NCBI GenBank assembly: GCA_018065935.1
Contig: JAGHSJ010000338.1
Span: 1 to 33,488 of the forward strand
Direction of reading: 5' to 3'
Length of the DNA: 33,488 bases
From: Candidatus Kurthia equi
GTDB lineage: Bacteria; Bacillota; Bacilli; Bacillales_A; Planococcaceae
Shown: piece after piece, positions 9,171-18,205 of the stretch
Layout of the letters: the number at the start of each line of letters is the position of its first letter
Position numbering within the stretch: the stretch's first letter is position 1
The notes under the pieces: generated by a model
What the model saw: only the letters and a program-made list of their open reading frames with translations
What the model was told of the DNA's origin: nothing
Databases searched by the model: none
Program-made: the position numbers and the translations under genes

Positions 9171-9620
9171 TTACGCTCCCCAATCGAAACTCTTTAAGTC
9201 TTCGAAACTGATAATTTTCCCAGCATCTGTCTTCTCCACATATTGCTTAGCTGCTGCTTCATCTTTAAAAGCAATCACACCATAGCTCATTGGTGTTGGA
9301 ATACTCTTATCAAAAACAAATACTGATTTTTCGACGTTTAGCCATTCATCACTTGCTTCATCTTTAATAAAAGCCTCACCTAAGTCATCTTTTTTCATTT
9401 TTGTGTAATATTGCATTAAGCAACCTAGATCATCAAACATTTCATAGTCACCATTTTTCAAAGCAATTTGCCCTGCGTATTTCTCATTAGCAATACTCAT
9501 ATTACAAATCTCACAGACATCTGTTTGCGGATTAATTTTTTTTGCTTCATATGTTTTATCGCCACAACCAGCTAGTAATACTGCTGTTGCTAATACTGCT
9601 GTCATCAATGATTTTTTCAT
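9171..9620 (-). CDS. nosL: NosL-like copper-binding lipoprotein (second copy)
   Basis: Lipobox VLLAGCGD; NosL motif DVCEICNMSIANEKYAGQI; FDDLGCLMQYY; YGVIAFKDEAAAKQY. Likely ATG at 9620 overlaps the nosD stop (ATGA). Confidence 0.85.
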   Translation of the reverse strand: MKKSLMTAVLATAVLLAGCGDKTYEAKKINPQTDVCEICNMSIANEKYAGQIALKNGDYEMFDDLGCLMQYYTKMKKDDLGEAFIKDEASDEWLNVEKSVFVFDKSIPTPMSYGVIAFKDEAAAKQYVEKTDAGKIISFEDLKSFDWGA

Positions 9621-10894
9621 ATTCGAATACTCCTTCTCCAACCGTATAGTCCACCAATAAAGATAATTGCACCTACTATAATCAACCAGATATTTACTGA
9701 ATGCTCATTTTTTTGTTCAGATATCGCCTTCATTAATGGTTTGTTATCCACTAGCTGATTCGTTTCTGTTTTGTTCGTTTGTTGGTCCATTTGGTTTAAT
9801 AATACGACACTCGGAGATTCAGTGAAGTATTGATAAGCTGGTTCTCTTACCATCCATTGACCAAAACTTTGTAAGGCAACATATTTTTCATCACCATAAT
9901 TGTCCTCATCGACATCAAATCCTGAATAATCATCATAGAAATTACTCGTAATATCACTACTTGTACCATCTGAACGGATATTTAAGATATTCCCTAAAAA
10001 ATCATTATTTTCAACGGTATTATCCTTTTCCGAACCTGTAAATTCAACAGCTGTTTGATTCGTTAAAAATACATTATTCTTAATCGTTGATTTTTTCATA
10101 TTTTGACTAGAGATGGCCGTCCGATTACCAATGAGTTTATTATTTTTTGTCACGATGTTTTCTGCATCATACAATGTAAAACCAGAACTATTCCAATCAC
10201 TCTGATATTGAATTGTATTTTTTTCTAATAAAGCATTTTCTGCAATCATTAGCATAATACCTGTTACATTATTTTCTAACAAATTATCACGTGCATAAAT
10301 ATCTTTTCCATACATATAATGCAATCCATAACGACTGTAGGTTGCCTTATTATTTAAGATTCTTGAGCCTGTTACACGTTCAAGATAATAGGCGTCTAAT
10401 ACTTCTGTGATGCTACTGTTCGAAATATTGATTTTCTTACTATCATATGCAGCAATTCCTGTTCCTTTACTAGCATACTGGCCGTCAAGTCCTCGCATGA
10501 AAAAGTTATCTACTGTAATACCTGTCGAATTACGAATTGTCACACCACTAAACATGTAAATCATTTTTATGTCTTTGATTTTTATTTGTGAAGATTTCTT
10601 CACATCTATGGCAGATTTAGAACGTGCAAAATTCAAATTTTCAAGTGTAACATCTTTGGTATTTTCTATCGTTAAAACTGTGTTGTCATAGCCGGCCTTC
10701 ATCAATGTCTTTTCACTACCAATAATCGTAATCGGTTTTGAAATAGTTGCTTGTTCTCGATACACACGATCAAAAAGTTTCAATGTGCCCCCAGCTGGAG
10801 TTTTATCAATTTGATCTTGCAGAGACTCAGCGTGTGCCTGTAATGAAAATCCAATTAAGCTGATGACAAAAGCGATAATAAAACGCCATTTCAT
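9617..10894 (-). CDS. nosD: NosD-like right-handed beta-helix copper-maturation protein with signal peptide and C-terminal TM anchor
   Basis: Signal peptide MKWRFIIAFVISLIGFSLQAHA; repeated beta-helix rungs; NosD-type segments YYLERVTGSRILNNKATYSRYGLHYMYGKD and GIMLMIAENALLEKN; C-terminal IWLIIVGAIIFIGGLYGWRRSIRI. Confidence 0.87.
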   Translation of the reverse strand: MKWRFIIAFVISLIGFSLQAHAESLQDQIDKTPAGGTLKLFDRVYREQATISKPITIIGSEKTLMKAGYDNTVLTIENTKDVTLENLNFARSKSAIDVKKSSQIKIKDIKMIYMFSGVTIRNSTGITVDNFFMRGLDGQYASKGTGIAAYDSKKINISNSSITEVLDAYYLERVTGSRILNNKATYSRYGLHYMYGKDIYARDNLLENNVTGIMLMIAENALLEKNTIQYQSDWNSSGFTLYDAENIVTKNNKLIGNRTAISSQNMKKSTIKNNVFLTNQTAVEFTGSEKDNTVENNDFLGNILNIRSDGTSSDITSNFYDDYSGFDVDEDNYGDEKYVALQSFGQWMVREPAYQYFTESPSVVLLNQMDQQTNKTETNQLVDNKPLMKAISEQKNEHSVNIWLIIVGAIIFIGGLYGWRRSIRI

Positions 10895-10955
10895 CTTTTT
10901 GCCCCCAGTAATTATAGGAACGCCCCCCACATAAGTGGAAGGCACTCACTACTAT

Positions 10956-11591
10956 TTATTCATGGCTATCATGTTCTGATTTTTCGTTGTCCATATCATC
11001 TTTATCATCCATGTCCATGTCGTCCATTTTTTCTGTGCCATTCATTTTTTCATAACGTTCATGTGCATCATCATTAATTTCACTGACATCCGTTACCTCT
11101 GCACCTTTATTTTTTTCGATAAAGGCATTTGCAGATTTCATATCCTTGAAGTATGCAAAGCCGTATTTCATCGGTGTTTTAAAGTCACCTTCTACAACGA
11201 TAGCATCATCTAATTTCATCCACTCTTTATCATCGTAATTTCTCACATATTTATCAAGAGTTACATTATGTTCACGCTCATAGTTTAACATACACCCTGC
11301 ATCATCAAAGAACAAATTCTTTCCTTTTTCATCTACAGCCTGTGCGGTGAATGCACCTAAATCAGTGGTTTTTTGATATACTTTCATATTACAAAAAGCA
11401 CAAACTTCATCTTTTGCTGGTTCTTTTAATGTGACACCCGCTACTTCTGTTGTAGCTTTTTCTTCATTTGTAGCTGAGTTTTGAGTTGTTTCTGTTTTCG
11501 TATTTGAATCTTTAGTTGATGTATCTGAATTATTACATGCTGCTAATAATGATACGGCTACTAATGCGCTCATTGCTAATTTATATTTCAT
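10956..11591 (-). CDS. nosL: NosL-like lipoprotein with acidic/Met/His-rich C-terminal tail (first copy)
   Basis: Lipobox SLLAACNN; DEVCAFCNMKVYQKTTDLGAFTAQ; FFDDAGCMLNYE; YGFAYFKDMKSANAF; tail MNGTEKMDDMDMDDKDDMDNEKSEHDSHE. Confidence 0.87.
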   Translation of the reverse strand: MKYKLAMSALVAVSLLAACNNSDTSTKDSNTKTETTQNSATNEEKATTEVAGVTLKEPAKDEVCAFCNMKVYQKTTDLGAFTAQAVDEKGKNLFFDDAGCMLNYEREHNVTLDKYVRNYDDKEWMKLDDAIVVEGDFKTPMKYGFAYFKDMKSANAFIEKNKGAEVTDVSEINDDAHERYEKMNGTEKMDDMDMDDKDDMDNEKSEHDSHE

Positions 11592-11686
11592 CCAAATGAC
11601 TCTCCTTTAATTACCACTTTATTTACTCTCTTACTTTACCCTTAAAATGTGAAATAAAATGAAAATCCATGTGAATCTTTTTCGTC

Positions 11687-11720
11687 AAAAAAAGCATTCG
11701 GTGAATAATTCACCGAATGC
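11687..11720 (-). terminator. Intrinsic terminator after nadE
   Basis: Minus strand GCATTCGGTGAATTATTCACCGAATGC followed by TTTTTTT. Confidence 0.88.
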
Positions 11721-11730
11721 CTAAATTATA

Positions 11731-12555
11731 CTATTTCCAAAAATCATCATAAACCGTTATAGGTAGATGGCGTTTATGTTCGGTTTTTAAATAATGGCCT
11801 TCAATTTTTTCTTGCGCTTCAGGCACAATTATTTTCCCCTCTAAGTAATCATCAATTTGTTCATAAGTCACACCCAATGCGACCTCATCTGGTAATGCTG
11901 GTTTATCTTCTTCTAAATCTGCAGTTGGTGCCTTCTCATAAAGATGTGGTGGGCAATTTAATTCATGTAATAACTGCTTTCCTTGTCTTTTATTCAATCG
12001 CCAAAGTGGTGTCAAGTCTGCTGCACCATCGCCGAATTTTGTATAAAAGCCTGTAATCGCCTCAGCAGCATGATCCGTTCCTAGTACGACACCACTATTT
12101 GCTGCAGCTATCGCAAATTGCACTTTCATGCGTTCACGTGCTTTTTCATTGCCTTTTTGAAAATCTGTTAGCTCTACACCTGCTGTTTTTAGTGCTTCGA
12201 CACCAGCATCAACAGCTGTTTTTATATTCACCGTATACGTCTTACTTGGTTGAATGAACGCTAATGCATCTTCACAGTCAGCTTCATCTGCTTGAATACC
12301 ATACGGAAGTCGAACTGCCCAAAATTGATACTTATCCGATGCACTTTCTTCGTTCAATTCATCTACAGCTAATTGTGTCAGTTTACCAGCTAAAGTGGAA
12401 TCCTGTCCGCCAGAAATACCTAAAACATAACCTTTTACAAAGCTATGTTTTCTAGCGTATTCCTTTAAGAAATCAATTGTGCGACGGATTTCTTCTTGGG
12501 CATTAATGACTGGCGCTACCTTTAACTCACTAATTATTTTTTGCTGTAAGTTCAT
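11731..12555 (-). CDS. nadE: NH3-dependent NAD+ synthetase
   Basis: [77 protein letters not shown]. Confidence 0.97.
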   Translation of the reverse strand: MNLQQKIISELKVAPVINAQEEIRRTIDFLKEYARKHSFVKGYVLGISGGQDSTLAGKLTQLAVDELNEESASDKYQFWAVRLPYGIQADEADCEDALAFIQPSKTYTVNIKTAVDAGVEALKTAGVELTDFQKGNEKARERMKVQFAIAAANSGVVLGTDHAAEAITGFYTKFGDGAADLTPLWRLNKRQGKQLLHELNCPPHLYEKAPTADLEEDKPALPDEVALGVTYEQIDDYLEGKIIVPEAQEKIEGHYLKTEHKRHLPITVYDDFWK

Positions 12556-14039
12556 CTTTCAAAGCCTCCGATACTATCGTTTACTTGATTCACCATTTGC
12601 TGAACTTCTTCAATATTACGCATTTTATTATCCCAGCATTTTTGACTTAAATCGACTGGATACTCTTCTGGGTTAAGTGAGCGTTTATACTCATCCCACA
12701 ATAATGCTAGGTTTTCTTTCGCGTATTCCTTCATTTCCTTGACACTTGGGCTTGTATAAATAACTTCACCGTTTTCAATGACTTTATGATGTAAGTTTTT
12801 TGCTTCAAAGTTTGTGACAAATTTTGAAATGAATGTGTGCACAGGATGGAACATTTTTATTTTATTTTCATTTTCAGGATTTTCATCGTACATCGTAATA
12901 TAGTCACCTTCAGCGCGACCATTTTCTTTATCAATAATGCGGTACAGTTTTTTACGCCCTGGTGTCGTCACTTTTTCTGCATTAGCAGAAATTTTAATCG
13001 TATCCACCATTTTGCCTGTTTCATCTTCTATTGAAACAATTTTATAGACAGCACCTAATGCAGGTTGATCATAGGCAGTAATTATTTTTGTGCCAATTCC
13101 CCACATATCGACTTTTGCATTTTGCGCCTTTAAGTTCAACATTGTATACTCGTCTAAATCATTTGAAACAACAATTTTTGCATCTGGGAAGCCTGCATCG
13201 TCTAACATTTTACGTGCAGCCTTCGATAAGAATGCGATGTCGCCACTATCTAAGCGAATGCCGACAAAATTAATCTTATCTCCAAGCTCTTTAGCCACTT
13301 GAATAGCTGATGGGACACCTGATTTTAAGGTATCAAATGTATCTACTAAAAATACACAATTTTTATGACGACGTGCATATGCATGGAACGCTTCATAGTC
13401 GCTTCGATAGGCTTGTACTAATGAATGGGCATGAGTTCCTGAAACAGGTAAATCAAATAATTTACCCGCTCGAACATTACTTGTTGAAGAAAAACCGCCG
13501 ATAATTGCTGCTCTTGTCCCCCAGATTGCTGCATCCATTTCTTGTGCGCGACGTGTTCCAAATTCCATGACTGTCGCATCTTGTGCCACATGTTTAATAC
13601 GGCTGGCCTTTGTCGCAATCAAAGTTTGGTAGTTCACAATATTTAATAAAGCTGTTTCAATCAATTGTGCTTCTACTAAAGGTGCTTCAATACGAACGAT
13701 TGGTTCATTGCCAAAGACGGTTTCGCCTTCTAACATTGAGTAAACATCGCCAGTAAAGCGCAGCTCTTTCAAATAGCTTATAAAATCGTCTTTATAGCCC
13801 ACTTCTTGTTGTAAATATTCAATATCCGAGTCGCTGAATTTAAAGTTTCTTAAATAATCTAACATTCTTTCTAACCCTGCAAACACAGCATAGCCATTAC
13901 CAAATGGTAACTTTCTGAAATATAATTCGAAAACTGATTTTCGATTGTGAATCCCATCTGCCCAATATGATTCTGCCATATTAATTTGGTATAAGTCTGT
14001 GTGTAAAGCTAAACTATCATCTGGATATATCTTTTTCAT
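12552..14039 (-). CDS. pncB: Nicotinate phosphoribosyltransferase
   Basis: [68 protein letters not shown]; overlaps nadE by 4 nt. Confidence 0.97.
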   Translation of the reverse strand: MKKIYPDDSLALHTDLYQINMAESYWADGIHNRKSVFELYFRKLPFGNGYAVFAGLERMLDYLRNFKFSDSDIEYLQQEVGYKDDFISYLKELRFTGDVYSMLEGETVFGNEPIVRIEAPLVEAQLIETALLNIVNYQTLIATKASRIKHVAQDATVMEFGTRRAQEMDAAIWGTRAAIIGGFSSTSNVRAGKLFDLPVSGTHAHSLVQAYRSDYEAFHAYARRHKNCVFLVDTFDTLKSGVPSAIQVAKELGDKINFVGIRLDSGDIAFLSKAARKMLDDAGFPDAKIVVSNDLDEYTMLNLKAQNAKVDMWGIGTKIITAYDQPALGAVYKIVSIEDETGKMVDTIKISANAEKVTTPGRKKLYRIIDKENGRAEGDYITMYDENPENENKIKMFHPVHTFISKFVTNFEAKNLHHKVIENGEVIYTSPSVKEMKEYAKENLALLWDEYKRSLNPEEYPVDLSQKCWDNKMRNIEEVQQMVNQVNDSIGGFER

Positions 14040-14241
14040 AGTATGCTCCCTCTTCCACTGTGTTGTTTAAGCAATCATTTAAGTTTTATTTTCTACTAAT
14101 TAACTAAGAATCTCTTCATATAATACCCATAAGAGATCTTTTCAAGTCATTTCTTTTATCATTCACTATTTATGTAATACATCATAGCAAAAATGGCGGA
14201 ATAAGTCGTTGAATTCATACATAATTTCGACATATTTGTTG

Positions 14242-14270
14242 TGTCTTGTCATCTGTAAAAGACATTATAT
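14242..14270 (-). promoter_or_regulatory. Candidate pncB promoter (-10 TATAAT) with an adjacent inverted repeat TGTCTT-N11-AAGACA
   Basis: Minus strand TGATATAATGTCTTTTACAGATGACAAGACACAAC: extended -10 TGaTATAAT followed by the inverted repeat TGTCTT/AAGACA. Confidence 0.4.
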
Positions 14271-14455
14271 CATATTTCATTGTATGAACATCTTTTCATA
14301 ATTCGATTTTTTACACATTAATCAACACACAACTTACATAATTTAAAGTAAACTATGTTTATAGAAAAATTGAATTTATTTCAATTTAAAGTTTTATTTT
14401 ACTTATTTAAAAAGATTCGATATAAAAAATCAACTAACTAAAGGGAGTTTACTAC

Positions 14456-15049
14456 ATGAAAACTTACTCAATCGAAATCGCTGGTCATATTAGACATCTT
14501 CCAATTGTTCCAGTGACAGACGAACTTTCTATTGCTAGCTTTAATTTACTTGGAGATGTAGAACTTGTTAGTGCAAGTGCCATTGAAATTGCCTCAAAAC
14601 TTCCACATATAGACGTATTAGTTACTGCAGAGGCAAAAGGGATTCCACTGATTTATGAACTGTCGAAAATCTTAACTATTCCACGCTATGTCGTGGCTCG
14701 TAAAGAAATTAAAAACTATATGCATCAGCCATTAATCCATGAAGTTCACTCGATTACTACAGCAGGGAAACAGCTTCTAGTCCTCGACTATGATGATGCC
14801 GCATTTTTAAAAGATAAGCGTGTCGCAATCATTGATGATGTTATCAGCTCTGGTTCTTCTTTAGAAGCACTTGAATCTCTTGTTACGCAAGCAGGCGGAG
14901 AAATTGTTGCTCGCGCCGCTATTCTAATAGAAGGAGATTCGATTGATCGGACAGATATTATTCATTTAAATACACTGCCTTTATTTTCATTAGAATTACC
15001 TAAAGCGATTGAAGAACTAAATGAAAAAGGGACACCACAAAAAATCTAA
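14456..15049 (+). CDS. Phosphoribosyltransferase family protein (adenine-PRT-like)
   Basis: PRPP motif RVAIIDDVISSGSSLEAL; LVTAEAKGIPLIYELSKIL; preceded by AAGGGAG. Confidence 0.83.
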   Translation: MKTYSIEIAGHIRHLPIVPVTDELSIASFNLLGDVELVSASAIEIASKLPHIDVLVTAEAKGIPLIYELSKILTIPRYVVARKEIKNYMHQPLIHEVHSITTAGKQLLVLDYDDAAFLKDKRVAIIDDVISSGSSLEALESLVTQAGGEIVARAAILIEGDSIDRTDIIHLNTLPLFSLELPKAIEELNEKGTPQKI

Positions 15050-15090
15050 ATCAAAAATATATCCTAGTTATTTCTTTCTTATTTGCAACA

Positions 15091-15132
15091 AAGAGGACAA
15101 ATCGCGCATTAAAACGTGATTTGTCCTCTTCT
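15091..15132 (+). terminator. Intrinsic terminator between the PRTase gene and ogt (possibly bidirectional)
   Basis: AAGAGGACAAATC...GATTTGTCCTCTT: about 13 bp perfect stem followed by a T-rich tract. Confidence 0.75.
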
Positions 15133-15175
15133 TATACGTAGTTCGTTTAGATGGATACATATCATATCTTCATTA

Positions 15176-15688
15176 TTATGAATGATTTGATGTCAAGCTT
15201 CCTTCTAACTGAAGTAATTGTTTTTTTAATGCTAAGCCATTTCGAAATCCTGTTAATTGACCATTTTTTCCTATCACGCGATGGCAGGGAATCATGACTA
15301 AAATCGGATTTTTACCGATTGCATTGGCTACTGCTCGCACTGCTGTCGGCTTGTTAATTAGTTCAGCAATGTCTGAGTAGCTACACAGCTTACCGTAAGG
15401 AATTTGAACAAGGGCTTTCCAAACAAGTTGTTGAAAGTTTGTTCCTTTAATATCGAGTGGTAGGACTGTAAAATCTACATTGTCTCCTTGAAAATATTGC
15501 GAAAAAAGCGTTGTATAAGGTTTCATCTGCTGCTCATTTAAGATGAGGTTACTCACCCCCGGTTTAGCTAAAGTGTCTTGCATTTCCTGATAATTGTTAC
15601 TCACAAAACATAGTCCACGCGCTGTTGCAGCCAAAAAAATTTCTTCATCGCATCCATCTATCGAGTCAAAGTAAACTGTAATTGTCAT
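15176..15688 (-). CDS. ogt: Methylated-DNA--[protein]-cysteine S-methyltransferase
   Basis: Active site MIPCHRVIGKNGQLTGFRNGLALKKQLLQLE; VWKALVQIPYGKLCSYSDIA. Confidence 0.95.
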   Translation of the reverse strand: MTITVYFDSIDGCDEEIFLAATARGLCFVSNNYQEMQDTLAKPGVSNLILNEQQMKPYTTLFSQYFQGDNVDFTVLPLDIKGTNFQQLVWKALVQIPYGKLCSYSDIAELINKPTAVRAVANAIGKNPILVMIPCHRVIGKNGQLTGFRNGLALKKQLLQLEGSLTSNHS

Positions 15689-16248
15689 TACCTACCTTCT
15701 ACTATTTTTTTATATTGTTTCGGTGTGCTACCAGTTATTTTTTTAAATAATGTAATAAAATAAGAGGTGTTATGTAATCCGATTCGATGCCCCACTTCTT
15801 CAACTGTAGCATATGTTTCTTTTAAAAGTGTAATTGCATGCTCAATACGCAATTTTTGTAAGTATTCTGTCGGCGTATATCCCTTCGTCTGTTTATACAC
15901 TCTTTGTAAATGGTATGGGCTACCGTGAAACTCATCTGCCAGCAATTGCAATGTAATATGTTCCGTATAATTTTGGTCCATATAGCGATTCATTTGATCT
16001 GTCCATTCGACATCAGAGATTTTTATTCCACCCGGTTTGCACCGCTTACAAGGCTTGTTACCTAACTCCATGGCTTGTTCTAATAATTTATACACACGTA
16101 CATTTTGTCTATCTGGTGTTTTTGATTTACAAGATGGATGACAGCAAATTTTCGTTGAAGTATCCGCGTAAATTAGTTTTCCATCAAATGATTCATCCTT
16201 TTCCACAATTGCTTGCCACTCTGTATCTGTTGGTATATGTCCTAGCAT
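15688..16248 (-). CDS. adaA: AdaA-like transcriptional activator (Ada Zn/methyl-acceptor domain plus AraC HTH)
   Basis: Ada-type KICCHPSCKSKTPDRQNVRVY...KPCKRCKPGG followed by an AraC HTH (ITLQLLADEFHGSPYHLQRVYKQTKGYTPTEYLQKLR). ATG at 16248 after AAGGTG; the ORF extends to 16257. Confidence 0.92.
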   Translation of the reverse strand: MLGHIPTDTEWQAIVEKDESFDGKLIYADTSTKICCHPSCKSKTPDRQNVRVYKLLEQAMELGNKPCKRCKPGGIKISDVEWTDQMNRYMDQNYTEHITLQLLADEFHGSPYHLQRVYKQTKGYTPTEYLQKLRIEHAITLLKETYATVEEVGHRIGLHNTSYFITLFKKITGSTPKQYKKIVEGR

Positions 16249-16332
16249 GTTTATCACCTTATCTTTTCTTGTTAATAGGTATTCAAAGTATACACATAAT
16301 TTATATCATTTATTGTAAAAGGGGCCTTGTAT

Positions 16333-17064
16333 ATGATTGAAAAAAATAGTTATGCCATTCAATTTCAAGATGTTTATTTAACCATTCAACAGCAACAAAT
16401 CATTAAGGGCGTCAGCGGAAAAATTCCCACTGGAAAAATCACCACTCTAGTTGGTCCTTCTGGTGCTGGTAAATCAACCTTATTAAAAATGTGTAATCGC
16501 TTAATTTCCCAAACATCTGGCAGCATTTACATAGATAACGAAACAATTGAGCACTATAATCCAGTGCAATTAAGACAAAATGTAGGCATTGCACTACAAG
16601 ATGCTCCAATGATTAAAGGGACTGTTTACGATAATCTTAAACTGCCAAAGGTATTACAAAAACAGTTTCTCACTACTGCAGATGCGACCTCTATATTACA
16701 GGACGTCGGATTAGACAAAACGTTTCTTCAAAAAGATGCAAGTAACTTATCTGGTGGGCAAAAACAGCGAGTCTCAATCGCACGAACATTGATTAATAAA
16801 AATAAAATTTTATTATTAGATGAAATTACCTCCGCACTAGACTATACTTCTGCACACGAAATTGAACAGCTCATTTTAAAACTTAATCAAAAATATGGTG
16901 TAACAATTATTTGGATTACGCATGATTTACAGCAGGCATTAAAATTAAGTGACTATATTTGGTTTTTAAAAGATGGTCATTTAATTTGGGAAGGAGACGC
17001 AGAAAAGATGAAGACATCAAACAATACATATGTACAAAACTTTTTTACTGAGATAATCGAATGA
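16333..17064 (+). CDS. fetA: ABC transporter ATP-binding protein (FetA/YbbL-like)
   Basis: LVGPSGAGKSTLLKMCNRL, LSGGQKQRVSIARTL, ILLLDEITSALD; followed by and overlapping a FetB-like permease. TTG 16327 is an alternative start. Confidence 0.82.
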   Translation: MIEKNSYAIQFQDVYLTIQQQQIIKGVSGKIPTGKITTLVGPSGAGKSTLLKMCNRLISQTSGSIYIDNETIEHYNPVQLRQNVGIALQDAPMIKGTVYDNLKLPKVLQKQFLTTADATSILQDVGLDKTFLQKDASNLSGGQKQRVSIARTLINKNKILLLDEITSALDYTSAHEIEQLILKLNQKYGVTIIWITHDLQQALKLSDYIWFLKDGHLIWEGDAEKMKTSNNTYVQNFFTEIIE

Positions 17065-17810
17065 GCTATAGCACATTAGCCCTCACTTTAATTTTTTTAG
17101 TCATCCCCTTAGTTTTGTCTAAGGCCTTACATTTAGATTTAGAAAAAGATACGATTATTGCCACATTCCGCTCCATCATTCAATTGCTAGCAGTCGGTTT
17201 CATTTTAAAATTTGTCTTTTCCAGTGACTCTCTCTTCTACACATTACTCATGATTTTACTGATGATTTTTACCGCAACTTTAAATGCACGAAAAAAAGGA
17301 CAGCCTATACATGGCATTACATGGAAGCTTTTGCTGACATTCTTCGTAGTAGAAATCGTCACTTTATCTATTTTACTTGGTTTTCATATCGTCCCTGCTA
17401 CCGCACAATATATTATTCCATTAAGCGGCATGTCTATAGGAAGTTCGATGATTTTATGTATTCTATTTTTAAACCGTTTTATTTCAGAGGTAGCAAGTTC
17501 TAAAGAACAAATTGAGCTTATTCTTTCTCTAGGTGGGACACCTAAACAAGCTGTTCATCACCAACTATTAGCCGCTATTAAGACGAGCATGCTCCCTACG
17601 ATTGAAGCGCAGAAAACTATTGGTCTCGTCCAACTACCCGGGATGATGAGTGGACAAATTATTGCTGGTGCAGATCCCATTCAAGCAGTCCAATTTCAAT
17701 TATTAATTTTATTTATGCTTCTCTCAACAACAGCTATTTCAAGTGCATTGCTTGGTTTTTTATCGTATCCGACTTTATTTAATAAGCATATGCAAATGAT
17801 TAAAAATTGA
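17061..17810 (+). CDS. fetB: ABC transporter permease (FetB/YbbM-like, UPF0014 family)
   Basis: Multiple TM helices; LGGTPKQAVHHQLLAAIKTSMLPTIEAQKTIGLVQLPGMMSGQIIAGADPIQAVQFQLLILFMLL is characteristic. Confidence 0.88.
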   Translation: MSYSTLALTLIFLVIPLVLSKALHLDLEKDTIIATFRSIIQLLAVGFILKFVFSSDSLFYTLLMILLMIFTATLNARKKGQPIHGITWKLLLTFFVVEIVTLSILLGFHIVPATAQYIIPLSGMSIGSSMILCILFLNRFISEVASSKEQIELILSLGGTPKQAVHHQLLAAIKTSMLPTIEAQKTIGLVQLPGMMSGQIIAGADPIQAVQFQLLILFMLLSTTAISSALLGFLSYPTLFNKHMQMIKN

Positions 17811-17843
17811 TTTTTTTTGATACATTTTCTAGAAATGAAAAAA

Positions 17844-17879
17844 TCGTCTTCCCATTCCATGTGGGAAGACGACTTTTTT
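17844..17879 (+). terminator. Intrinsic terminator after fetB
   Basis: TCGTCTTCCCATTCCATGTGGGAAGACGACTTTTTT: 11 bp perfect stem plus T run. Confidence 0.92.
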
Positions 17880-18105
17880 GTCATAATATTAATTTTGTAC
17901 CTATTTACAAGTTACATATAATATTAAGTAAATGCAACTTGTTTGTAATAAAAAGATACAAAACCAGTAACAAATTAGTCTAAAAAGGGTAGAAATAACA
18001 TTACTTCATTTATACTCATCCATCATATACCTCTGACAACCCTTTACTCAATTTTTCTGCTCACATGAAAAATTCTTTATTTATCCGAAAATTCTGCATA
18101 TTAAA

Positions 18106-18119
18106 AGAAAGCGCTTTTT
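18106..18119 (+). promoter_or_regulatory. Candidate cre (CcpA) site upstream of the proline dehydrogenase gene
   Basis: AGAAAGCGCTTTTT, with the core AAAGCGCTTT close to the cre consensus TGWAARCGYTWNCW; about 90 bp upstream of the start codon. Confidence 0.4.
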
Positions 18120-18205
18120 CACATTAATTTCATGTATTTTTTAGCTATTCGTGTTTTAATAAAGATATAAGGATTTAAAACTAATCAATGTAAGGGGAAT
18201 GCTAT

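Noticed and set aside
14041-14455. Possible riboswitch in the long divergent pncB-PRTase intergenic region
   Set aside because: AT-rich, with no purine, TPP, FMN, SAM or other recognisable aptamer motif; only a promoter and a short inverted repeat could be supported.
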